Positions 25,357-33,319 of a stretch of 64,000 nucleotides of DNA are shown here, piece by piece (the first letter of the stretch is position 1; each line of letters opens with the position of its first letter). Below the pieces are notes generated by a model. That model worked only from the letters and a program-made list of their open reading frames with translations, was not told the origin of the DNA and searched no databases. Origin of the DNA: Cytophagales bacterium (lineage in GTDB: Bacteria; Bacteroidota; Bacteroidia; Cytophagales; Spirosomataceae); assembly GCA_013298125.1 (NCBI GenBank), contig JAAFJP010000012.1, positions 1 to 64,000 of the forward strand, written 5' to 3'. Both the position numbers and the translations under genes were made by a program.

Positions 25357-27096
25357 ATGCAAAACAGAAATGTTATCAACCTAATGACTATGCAGAAAAT
25401 AGCCCAAATACTTTTCTTTGTCTTATTTTCGTCAAGTATTTTTGCTCAAAACAGTAAGAAAATCAACCTTTTAGATGATAAGTTGATTCATTGGTACAAA
25501 TGGATGGGCGTACCACACACAAGCGTGCAAGGTTTACCAGTAGGAACAGCAAAAGGTGATGGCATGAATGGCATGCCAATGGGTATGAACGACCCCAAAC
25601 AAGTTTTTAAGGTTATGACCCTCAATAATGAGAAGGTTTTAAGGGCATCTGGGGAAATATATGGAGGGCTGACCACGAAAGCTGAATATCAAAATTATCA
25701 CTTGCAATTAAAATATAAGTGGGGTACTAAAAAGTGGGAACCTCGTTTAAATTTACCCAAAGATTGTGGCATTATGTACCATCTTACAGGAACGAATGAG
25801 GATGCTTTTTGGAGTACCTTTTTGATGGGAATTGAATGTCAGATTTCAGAAAAAAACAGTGGACAATTATTTTTAATTCCGAATAAAAATTATAGCATTA
25901 GACCTTGTGCTGAGGTAACAGTTGGCGAAGATACAACATGGAATGTAAATGCACCCTTGAAATTTAAAGGTGGTTATACAACATTTCCAAACCATTATGC
26001 GAATCGCTCTGAGAATTTTGAGGGTAATTCTACGGAATGGACTACGATAGATGTTTATACAATTGGTAGTGCTGCGGTTCATTTGGTAAATGGTCATGTA
26101 GTGATGGCTTTTCAAAATGCAGGAATTCAGAAAGCCGATATGTCAATTACGCCATTAACAAAAGGCAAAATCCAGTTGCAGAGTGAAGGTGCAGAAGTAT
26201 TTTATAAGGATATTACTGTTGAAGAAATCACAGATTTCCCAAGTGACATTAAAAAACTGTCAGGTTTAGATTTCGCTCAAAAGTGGAAATTAGGCGTAGG
26301 TTTATGGACGTTTCACACTCCTTTAAATCCTTCTGAAAATGATATCAAAACCTTTAATACTTCGTCAGTTGCAGAACAATTAGAAATTGCTGGTAAGACA
26401 GAATTAAAATATGTGGAAGGGTTTTCATTTAGCAAAGCTGGAAAAGAGTTCAAAGATTCTGTACTGATGAATCTCTCAGCAAGTGGTATCAAAAAATTAG
26501 GTGAATTGGTTAAAGCTAAGGGCTTGAAAATGGAATCAATCTATATTACTGGTGGAAAAATAGTTGCCGATTGGAAGAGAGACTTTGAAATAGCCAAAGC
26601 CTTGAATGTGAGATATGTAGCTGCCGAACCTCCCGTAAATATGTGGAATAGTGTAGATAGTTTGGCGGGTATATATGGTATTAAAGTAGCAATTCATAAT
26701 CATTGGAAAGGTGTGAGTGTATATTGGCATCCCGATTCTGTGTTGGTTGCCTTAAAAAATCATCCTAATTTTGGTGCTTGCCCAGACCTTGGACATTATC
26801 CCAAAAGTGGAATAAATCCAGTTGATGCCTTAAAGAAATTAGAAGGACATATTATTGGAATCCACCTGAAAGATATTGCTGAATATAATAAGCCCGACTT
26901 AAAAGACGTACCACTTGGCACTGGTATTATTGATTTTTCCGAAGTTTTTAAAGAACTCAGACGACAACATTTTAATGGTAATATCATCATTGAAAGTGAT
27001 GTTGAAGATAATGGCAAAGGAAGTAACCTTGCCTCTGTCAATCAAACAATAGCGAATTATCATAAAGTACTGAAATCTTTACAAATACAAAAATAA
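25357..27096 (+). CDS. Secreted fusion of a DUF1080 (3-keto-glycoside hydrolase-like) domain and an AP-endonuclease-2-type TIM barrel
   Basis: The protein is 579 residues from the chosen ATG; a TTG at 25315 and ATGs at 25384/25390 are alternatives. A signal peptide ends near FAQN. The DUF1080 beta-sandwich (about 30-255) includes YHLQLKYKWG and CGIMYHLTG. A sugar-isomerase-like barrel (about 275-575) keeps plausible metal ligands: the Glu of VAAEPP, the His of AIHNHW, CPDLGHY and IIIESDVED. These families occur with Gfo/Idh/MocA dehydrogenases in breakdown of 3-keto-glycosides. The fusion may combine two successive steps. Reaction details are inferred, not proven. Confidence 0.75.
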   Translation: MQNRNVINLMTMQKIAQILFFVLFSSSIFAQNSKKINLLDDKLIHWYKWMGVPHTSVQGLPVGTAKGDGMNGMPMGMNDPKQVFKVMTLNNEKVLRASGEIYGGLTTKAEYQNYHLQLKYKWGTKKWEPRLNLPKDCGIMYHLTGTNEDAFWSTFLMGIECQISEKNSGQLFLIPNKNYSIRPCAEVTVGEDTTWNVNAPLKFKGGYTTFPNHYANRSENFEGNSTEWTTIDVYTIGSAAVHLVNGHVVMAFQNAGIQKADMSITPLTKGKIQLQSEGAEVFYKDITVEEITDFPSDIKKLSGLDFAQKWKLGVGLWTFHTPLNPSENDIKTFNTSSVAEQLEIAGKTELKYVEGFSFSKAGKEFKDSVLMNLSASGIKKLGELVKAKGLKMESIYITGGKIVADWKRDFEIAKALNVRYVAAEPPVNMWNSVDSLAGIYGIKVAIHNHWKGVSVYWHPDSVLVALKNHPNFGACPDLGHYPKSGINPVDALKKLEGHIIGIHLKDIAEYNKPDLKDVPLGTGIIDFSEVFKELRRQHFNGNIIIESDVEDNGKGSNLASVNQTIANYHKVLKSLQIQK

Positions 27097-27098
27097 CC

Positions 27099-27392
27099 AT
27101 GATAAGACATTCAGTAATTCTAAAACTAAAACCAGACCTTAATCCAGCCGATAAACAAGCGTTTTTCGAGGCTGTTGATAAACTTGCCACCATTCCAAAC
27201 GTACAAAAATTTGAAGTTTTGAAGCAAATGAGCCTCAAAAATAAGTTTGAATACGGTATTTCGATGGAATTTGATAATCAGGAACAATACGACATTTATT
27301 CAAATCATCCAGAACATATTGCATTTATTCAAAACTTTTGGATAAAATCGGTGGAAGATTTTTTAGAAATTGATTACGAGAAAATGAAATAG
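27099..27392 (+). CDS. Dabb-family (stress-responsive A/B barrel) protein
   Basis: The 97-residue dimeric alpha-beta barrel protein opens MIRHSVILKLKPD and contains HPEHIAFIQNFW, both Dabb signatures. Its start is two bases after the previous stop, so it is in the same operon. Dabb proteins next to sugar-catabolic genes are common in Bacteroidota, but the reaction is not known. No signal peptide is seen, so it should be cytoplasmic, unlike its secreted neighbours. Confidence 0.85.
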   Translation: MIRHSVILKLKPDLNPADKQAFFEAVDKLATIPNVQKFEVLKQMSLKNKFEYGISMEFDNQEQYDIYSNHPEHIAFIQNFWIKSVEDFLEIDYEKMK

Positions 27393-27429
27393 CAATCCAA
27401 ATATCCTAACAATATTTACCAATCATAAA

Positions 27430-30400
27430 ATGAAAAACAATCCAAAATATCTCCTACTCATTTGCCTTCTCGGTGCATTTGTAAGTAATGCCCAGACCAA
27501 TCTCAAACAAGATTTTCAATCCCCGCCAAACTCCGCAAAACCCCGTGTGTGGTGGCATTGGATGAATGGAAATATCACCAAAGACGGAATCCAGAAAGAT
27601 TTGGATTGGATGCAAAGAATCGGAATTGGAGGGTTTCAGAACTTCGATGCAAGTCTTTTTACGCCCGTGGTTGTGCCTAAAAAGGTCGTTTTTATGACTC
27701 CTGAGTGGAAAGATGCCTTTAAATTCACGACAGAATTAGCCGATAAAAAAGGACTCGAAATGGCAATTGCTGGCTCGCCAGGATGGAGTGTTACAGGCGG
27801 ACCTTGGGTTGAACCAAAAGATGCCATGAAAAAATATGTTTGGACAGAAACCCGAGTTTCAGGCGGGCAAAGTGTTTCTATAAAATTACCTCAACCCTCA
27901 GACGTTACAGGCAAATACAAAAACGCAAAAATAGAAAGTGGTGGCATTATGGGCGGCTTTGTGGGTGCTATTCCTAACTTTTATCAAGATGCCGCAGTAA
28001 TTGCTTTTCGACTGCCACAAAACGATAAATCAATGACTGAACTGAATCCAAAAGTAAGTTCAAGTGGAGGCGATTTCACCCTTAAAGAACTGACAGACGA
28101 TGATTTAATGAATAGTAAAACCTTACCTCCTAAAAAGGCGGGTGAAGAAATTTGGATTCAATACGAGTTTGAAACACCCCAGACCATTAAGGCTTTTAGT
28201 GTGTCAGGAGCAAATCATGTGGGTTTGGAGGATTTCTACGGAGGTCCAGAAAATAGAAGTTTGCAAGCGAGTGATGATGGTATTAATTTCAAACAAATCA
28301 CCAAAGTTTCGGGCAGTATTGTTCCAGAAAATACGGTGAGTTTTCCTGCCACCACGGCAAAATATTTCAGATTAGTTTACAAAACTTTGGAGTCACAACC
28401 CAATATTATGGCAATTATGGCGGGGCTAAAACCTGAACCCCCAACACCAATGGGCGTTGAGGTTTCGGAATTTGTTTTGCACACTTCTGACCGCATTGAC
28501 CGCTTGGAAGACAAGGCTGGTTTTACACCGTGGAAAGAAGAAACCAAGACATTTTTAGCCCAAAATGCGGATGCTATTTCAACGAATGATGTTATTGATG
28601 TAACCTCAAAAATGAACGCTGACGGTACATTAAATTGGGATGCATCTAATGGAACTTGGGTAATTATGAGAATGGGATATTCGCTCACGGGTCGCCAAAA
28701 TCACCCTGCATCGCCCGAGGCAACGGGTTTGGAAGTAGATAAATTAGACAAAGAAGCCGTTAGGAAATATATCAATACCTACTTGGATATGTACAAAGAT
28801 GCCACGGGTGGCTTGATGGGTGAGAAAGGATTAACACACATGATATTAGATAGTTACGAAGCGGGACACATGACTTGGACGAAGACTTTTCCAGAAGAAT
28901 TCCAAAAAAGACGGGGTTACAACATGATGTCTTGGATGCCTGTACTCACGGGAAGAGTCGTAAAAAGTGGAGATGCGAGCGAGAAGTTTTTATGGGATTT
29001 TAGAAAAACGATTGGCGAACTAATCGCTGAAAGTCATTACGATGTGATTGGTGATGAATTGCACAAGCGAGGCATGAAACGCTACACTGAATCGCACGAA
29101 GACAAGCGGATTTATTTGGCTGACGGCATGGATGTAAAACGCAACGCCGATATACCCATGTCTGCCATGTGGACTCCTGGGAGTTTGGCGGGCGGAAGTG
29201 ATGAGGAAGTCCGTAGTCAAGGAGATATTCGTGAGTCGGCTTCGGTAGCAAATATCTATGGTCAGAATATCGTGGCGGCTGAGTCTATGACTTCGATTCA
29301 GAATGCGTTTAGTTTTCATCCAGAAAAACTCAAAAGAACGGCAGATTTAGAAATGGCTTCGGGCTTAAACCGTTTTGTGATTCATACCTCGGTGCATCAA
29401 CCACTTGATGACAAAAAACCTGGCTTTTCACTCGGACCTTTTGGACAGTATTTTACTCGCCAAGAAACTTGGGCAGAAGCAGGCGGGAAGGCTTGGATAG
29501 AATATTTGGGGCGGAGTTCTCATTTGCTCCAACAAGGAAAAAACGTAGCGGACGTTTTGTATTATTATGGTGAAAATCAGAACATTACGTGGCTTACTCG
29601 TGAAAAATTGCCCAATATTCCAGCGGGTTATGAGTTTGATTTTGTGAATTCAAATGCCTTAATTAATGCTATTGAGGTAAAAAATGGAAAATTAGTCGCA
29701 AAAAGTGGCAATACATACAGCCTTTTGGTGTTGGATGAAACCGCAAAAAATATGACCTTACCAGTATTGAAAAAATTGCAATTACTTGTAAAATCGGGTG
29801 CAAAAGTAGCGGGTACAAAACCAGAACAATCGCCAAGTTTGGGAGATAATCAGGCGGAGTTTCAAAGCATTGTGAATGATATTTGGAACAATACAAACGT
29901 CATAAAAACCTCAACGGCTGATGCTTTGAAGGATTTGAAAGTGAGTGAAGATGTAATAATCACCAAGGCTCAATCAAAAATTCTTTATCGTCACCGCCAA
30001 AGTACTGACCAAGATATTTATTGGTTAAACAACAGAAGCGACAACCCAACAGAGGCAGAGGCAAGTTTCAGAATCTCAGGCAAAACCCCAGAATTATGGA
30101 ATCCCCAAACGGGCGAATCGAAGAAAATTTCTTATAAAATGGAAAATGGAAGAACAATTATTCCACTCCGTTTTGAATCTTGGGATGCGTTTTTTATCGT
30201 ATTTAGAGAGGCTACAAAAACGCTGAGTTATGTTGCACCAAAGGTTACAGAAAAACAGATTTTAGAAATAAAAACACCTTGGATTGTGAATTTCCAAGAA
30301 GGTCGTGGGGCAAGTTCGATGGCTACTTTCAATACCTTACAATCTTTATCAGAAAACACAGATGCGGGTATCAAATATTTCTCAGGAACAGCTACTTACA

Positions 30401-30732
30401 AAAATACATTTACAGTCCCATCTTCTGGAAAAGGCGTTTATGCGATAGACTTAGGAGACGTAAAAAATGTAGCTGAGGTAATTATTAATGGAAAAGCACA
30501 GGGAATTGTTTGGAAGAAACCCTTTAAAATTGAGCTAAAAGATGCCCTTCAAAAAGGAGAAAATACCATAGAAATAAAAGTAACGAACCTTTGGGTAAAC
30601 CGCTTAATTGGTGACCAACAACCCGATGTAAAAACAAAGATTACTTTTACAACTATGCCATTTTACCAAGCCACCTCTCCGCTGCTACCTTCGGGTTTGT
30701 TGGGACCTGTTCGGGTTTTGGTGAAGGAGTAG
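27430..30732 (+). CDS. Secreted GH106-like alpha-L-rhamnosidase
   Basis: The 1100-residue protein has a signal peptide ending near SNAQ. It opens with the GH106 hallmark PRVWWHWMNGNITKDGI and IGIGGFQNFDASLF. IAGSPGWSVTGGPWVEP, MILDSYEAGHMTW and MTSIQNAFSFHPEKL follow in order. A C-terminal jelly-roll (about 965-1100; VAEVIINGKAQGIVWKKPF) binds sugar. It probably releases rhamnose from rhamnogalacturonan-type pectin. It follows the Dabb gene by 37 bp and is ended by a hairpin at 30754-30786. Confidence 0.88.
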   Translation: MKNNPKYLLLICLLGAFVSNAQTNLKQDFQSPPNSAKPRVWWHWMNGNITKDGIQKDLDWMQRIGIGGFQNFDASLFTPVVVPKKVVFMTPEWKDAFKFTTELADKKGLEMAIAGSPGWSVTGGPWVEPKDAMKKYVWTETRVSGGQSVSIKLPQPSDVTGKYKNAKIESGGIMGGFVGAIPNFYQDAAVIAFRLPQNDKSMTELNPKVSSSGGDFTLKELTDDDLMNSKTLPPKKAGEEIWIQYEFETPQTIKAFSVSGANHVGLEDFYGGPENRSLQASDDGINFKQITKVSGSIVPENTVSFPATTAKYFRLVYKTLESQPNIMAIMAGLKPEPPTPMGVEVSEFVLHTSDRIDRLEDKAGFTPWKEETKTFLAQNADAISTNDVIDVTSKMNADGTLNWDASNGTWVIMRMGYSLTGRQNHPASPEATGLEVDKLDKEAVRKYINTYLDMYKDATGGLMGEKGLTHMILDSYEAGHMTWTKTFPEEFQKRRGYNMMSWMPVLTGRVVKSGDASEKFLWDFRKTIGELIAESHYDVIGDELHKRGMKRYTESHEDKRIYLADGMDVKRNADIPMSAMWTPGSLAGGSDEEVRSQGDIRESASVANIYGQNIVAAESMTSIQNAFSFHPEKLKRTADLEMASGLNRFVIHTSVHQPLDDKKPGFSLGPFGQYFTRQETWAEAGGKAWIEYLGRSSHLLQQGKNVADVLYYYGENQNITWLTREKLPNIPAGYEFDFVNSNALINAIEVKNGKLVAKSGNTYSLLVLDETAKNMTLPVLKKLQLLVKSGAKVAGTKPEQSPSLGDNQAEFQSIVNDIWNNTNVIKTSTADALKDLKVSEDVIITKAQSKILYRHRQSTDQDIYWLNNRSDNPTEAEASFRISGKTPELWNPQTGESKKISYKMENGRTIIPLRFESWDAFFIVFREATKTLSYVAPKVTEKQILEIKTPWIVNFQEGRGASSMATFNTLQSLSENTDAGIKYFSGTATYKNTFTVPSSGKGVYAIDLGDVKNVAEVIINGKAQGIVWKKPFKIELKDALQKGENTIEIKVTNLWVNRLIGDQQPDVKTKITFTTMPFYQATSPLLPSGLLGPVRVLVKE

Positions 30733-30753
30733 TAGTTTTTGGTAAAATTTTCT

Positions 30754-30786
30754 AAAAAAGGTTTAAGGCACACTTAGACCTTTTTT
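30754..30786 (+). terminator. Terminator after the GH106 gene
   Basis: AAAAAAGGTTTA and TAGACCTTTTTT form an imperfect stem (one G-T pair) around AGGCACACT and end in six T residues. It marks the end of the glycoside hydrolase transcript before the toxin pair. Confidence 0.8.
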
Positions 30787-30905
30787 AGTTTTACCGATAA
30801 ATCAGGGTTTCAGAGGAATGACTTGATGGTAATTTTGTTACTAATGTCTGAAACGTTTGTAATGAATGTTTAAAACACTTATTTTTGAATAAAAAAGACA
30901 GCACT

Positions 30906-31247
30906 ATGGAAACGCTCTTACATCCCGAAGTCGAAACGGACGACAGAAAGTCAATGGAAACATGGCAAATTGAAAGTCAATTGGCTGAAATTGGCGTGCC
31001 TTATATTGAGGTTTCTTGGACAGATGAATTCTTGATTCGAGAGAATTTGCAGAATTATTTTGCAGAGGTAATAGCAAAGTTCAGTCATATAAAACGCAAA
31101 AAAGGTACAGAAACTCAGGCAATGAAGAGTAGGAAATTAGAGTGGGCAGAATTGCGAGAAAAATATGCTTTTTTTGACCTTGCCGAAAGACAACAACTAG
31201 TTATCAACTTAATGAAGGAAAATAAATATTTAGCCACTTTACTATGA
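30906..31247 (+). CDS. Putative antitoxin partner of a zeta-type toxin (unclassified)
   Basis: The protein is 113 residues from the first ATG; a TTG at 30885 would add seven codons. It is charged, with no signal peptide or recognised domain. WQIESQLAEIGVPYIEVSW and a Lys-rich helix (SHIKRKKGTETQAMKSRKLE) suggest an all-helical DNA- or protein-binding fold. Its stop overlaps the next gene's ATG (ATGA), the usual antitoxin-first arrangement. I do not recognise it as a known Epsilon or PezA antitoxin. The antitoxin role is inferred from position only. Confidence 0.55.
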   Translation: METLLHPEVETDDRKSMETWQIESQLAEIGVPYIEVSWTDEFLIRENLQNYFAEVIAKFSHIKRKKGTETQAMKSRKLEWAELREKYAFFDLAERQQLVINLMKENKYLATLL

Positions 31248-32086
31248 ACATTGATATTTCTCAAAGCGAATCAGATGAAATATTCAGTGATATTCTTTTT
31301 GATTATGTTGAAATAAAAAGACCCTCTGCCAGTACAAATCCCAAAGGTATAATTTTAGGCGGACAGCCTGGTTCTGGCAAATCTTATTTGAAAGATGAAG
31401 TAATTTTGGAATTTAACGAAAGTTTCATATTCATCAGTACCGATGACCTTAGATTATACCATCCTGCCTATCTTGAACTTCAACAAAATCCTGAAACTGT
31501 ACAAAATGCTGCCAATTTAGTAAATCCTTATGCCTCGGCTTGGACAGAAAGATTGATTAAACATTGTATCGAAACTCAATATAACCTCATCATTGATAGC
31601 ACATTAGGTGGGAATATCAAAGCGGTTTATGATACGATTGATATGTTCAGAAATAATGGCTATCAAGTACATCTCAGAGTTATGGCTGTATCCGCTATCA
31701 TCAGTAAATTGAGTATATTTTTGCGGTATGAGACTCAATTAGCTGAAAAAGGATTTGCTCGTTGGACACGTATGGAAGACCATGATGATAGACTCAATAA
31801 TCTGAAAACCAATTTGTTAGAAATTGAAAAGAATAAAAAGCCTGATTCCATTAAATTTTATGAGCGAGTTTTAGAAGATATTGGAACTTCCCAGTTGAAA
31901 TATTTAGAGAGTTTTGAAGTAACAGATTTAGAAAGTATTAAGGTAAATATCAAAGAATTAGCCTTCATAAAAAAAATGATTGATAGAATTGAAACATTAA
32001 TTACAAAAAGAGACGGTAATTTGAAAGAGTTTGTCAGCTCTCTTTCCGATATAACTAATCAAACAATCTTACCCCAAAATAACTAA
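31244..32086 (+). CDS. Zeta-toxin family kinase
   Basis: The 280-residue protein has Walker A GQPGSGKS (40-47). The zeta-toxin substrate loop ISTDDLRLYHPAY follows with Asp67/68. LIIDSTLGG and a lid/arginine segment ARWTRMEDHDDRL match the R-x5-HD-like pattern of zeta toxins. Zeta/PezT enzymes phosphorylate UDP-N-acetylglucosamine and block cell wall synthesis, but some relatives have other targets. It overlaps the upstream small gene by 4 bp, a toxin-antitoxin layout. It is seven bases ahead of an unrelated sugar dehydrogenase, so the pair seems to have been inserted into the glycan cluster. Confidence 0.75.
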   Translation: MNIDISQSESDEIFSDILFDYVEIKRPSASTNPKGIILGGQPGSGKSYLKDEVILEFNESFIFISTDDLRLYHPAYLELQQNPETVQNAANLVNPYASAWTERLIKHCIETQYNLIIDSTLGGNIKAVYDTIDMFRNNGYQVHLRVMAVSAIISKLSIFLRYETQLAEKGFARWTRMEDHDDRLNNLKTNLLEIEKNKKPDSIKFYERVLEDIGTSQLKYLESFEVTDLESIKVNIKELAFIKKMIDRIETLITKRDGNLKEFVSSLSDITNQTILPQNN

Positions 32087-32093
32087 TCAAAAA

Positions 32094-33239
32094 ATGCAAA
32101 AAATTAAAGTAGGTGTCGTAGGCACTGGATTTATTGGACCCGCCCATATTGAGGCATTGCGTCGCCTTCCAAATGTTGAGGTAACTGCCCTTTGTGAAGT
32201 AAATATTGAATTGGCAACCGCCAAAGCCGCTCAGTTGGGCATCGAACGTCCGTGTACGTTTGAGCAATTATTGGCAATGGAAGATATTACGTGTGTGCAT
32301 ATCTGTACGCCTAACTTCCTCCATTATTCACAGTCAAAAGCGGCTCTATTGGCTGGAAAGCACGTCGTTTGTGAAAAACCATTGGCAAAAGACCTTCACG
32401 AAGCGGAGGAGTTAGTACAAATTGCCAAAGAAACGGGTTTGGTTAATGCCGTGCATTTCAACCTCAGATATTATCCATTGGTTCGTCAGATGAAAACCAT
32501 GCGTGAAAAAGGCGATTTGGGTGATGTTTACTCAATCATTGGTTCATATTTGCAAGATTGGCTTTTCTATAACACCGACTACAACTGGCGTTTAGAGCCC
32601 GATAAGTCAGGAGATTCTCGTGCCATTGCCGATATTGGCTCACACTTGATGGACGTAATCGAATACATCACAGGCTTGAAAACTACGGAAGTAATGGCTG
32701 ATTTTAACACCATTCATAAAACTCGTAAAAAGCCATTGAAGCCCGTAGAGACGTATTCTGGTAAAATGTTACAACCAGAAGATTATGCCGATGTGCCTAT
32801 CAATACGGAAGATACCGCTAACGTTTTACTGCGTTTTGATAATGGAAATAAAGGTTTAGTAACGGTTTCACAAGTTTCGGCAGGACGTAAAAATCAGTTG
32901 AGATTAGAGATTTCGGGTTCAAACAAAACCTTTGCATTCAATTCAGAAGCTCCCAACGAAATTTGGATTGGAAACCGTGATGGTTACAACCAATCTCTCA
33001 TGCGTGACCCATCATTGGCGTATCCAGAGGCAGGTGCATTAATGTCATTCCCAGGTGGACACAACGAAGGCTTCCCAGATACTTCAAAGCAATTATTCAA
33101 AGAAGTTTATGCAGCTGTAGCCGCAGGAAAAATGCCAGAAAACGCTCCATTCCCAACTTTTGCGGATGGGTATAGAGAATTATTGATTTGTGAGAGAATA
33201 TTGGAGAGTCATAGAAGTCAGGGATGGGTGAAGGTTTAG
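32094..33239 (+). CDS. Gfo/Idh/MocA-family sugar dehydrogenase
   Basis: The 381-residue NAD(P)-dependent oxidoreductase opens IKVGVVGTGFIGPAHIEAL. CEKPLAKDLHEAE contains the family EKP motif, and the SRAIADIGSHLMDVIEYITG segment contains the catalytic GxHxxD region. No signal peptide is present, so it acts in the cytoplasm. It probably oxidises a hydroxyl of a sugar released by the secreted hydrolases upstream. It follows the zeta toxin by seven bases, but its function fits the glycan island. It ends at a strong two-way terminator. Confidence 0.9.
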   Translation: MQKIKVGVVGTGFIGPAHIEALRRLPNVEVTALCEVNIELATAKAAQLGIERPCTFEQLLAMEDITCVHICTPNFLHYSQSKAALLAGKHVVCEKPLAKDLHEAEELVQIAKETGLVNAVHFNLRYYPLVRQMKTMREKGDLGDVYSIIGSYLQDWLFYNTDYNWRLEPDKSGDSRAIADIGSHLMDVIEYITGLKTTEVMADFNTIHKTRKKPLKPVETYSGKMLQPEDYADVPINTEDTANVLLRFDNGNKGLVTVSQVSAGRKNQLRLEISGSNKTFAFNSEAPNEIWIGNRDGYNQSLMRDPSLAYPEAGALMSFPGGHNEGFPDTSKQLFKEVYAAVAAGKMPENAPFPTFADGYRELLICERILESHRSQGWVKV

Positions 33240-33258
33240 TGCGATTTTAATGTGTATA

Positions 33259-33304
33259 AAAAAAAGCGGAAGTCGTCCTTTTGAAGGATAACTTCCGCTT
33301 TTTT
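33259..33304. terminator. Bidirectional terminator between convergent genes
   Basis: AAAAAAGCGGAAGT and ACTTCCGCTTTTTT form a 14-bp stem with an internal TCCTTTTGAAGGA hairpin. It separates the plus-strand dehydrogenase from the minus-strand peptidase. Confidence 0.9.
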
Positions 33305-33319
33305 ATTTGTAACAAATTC

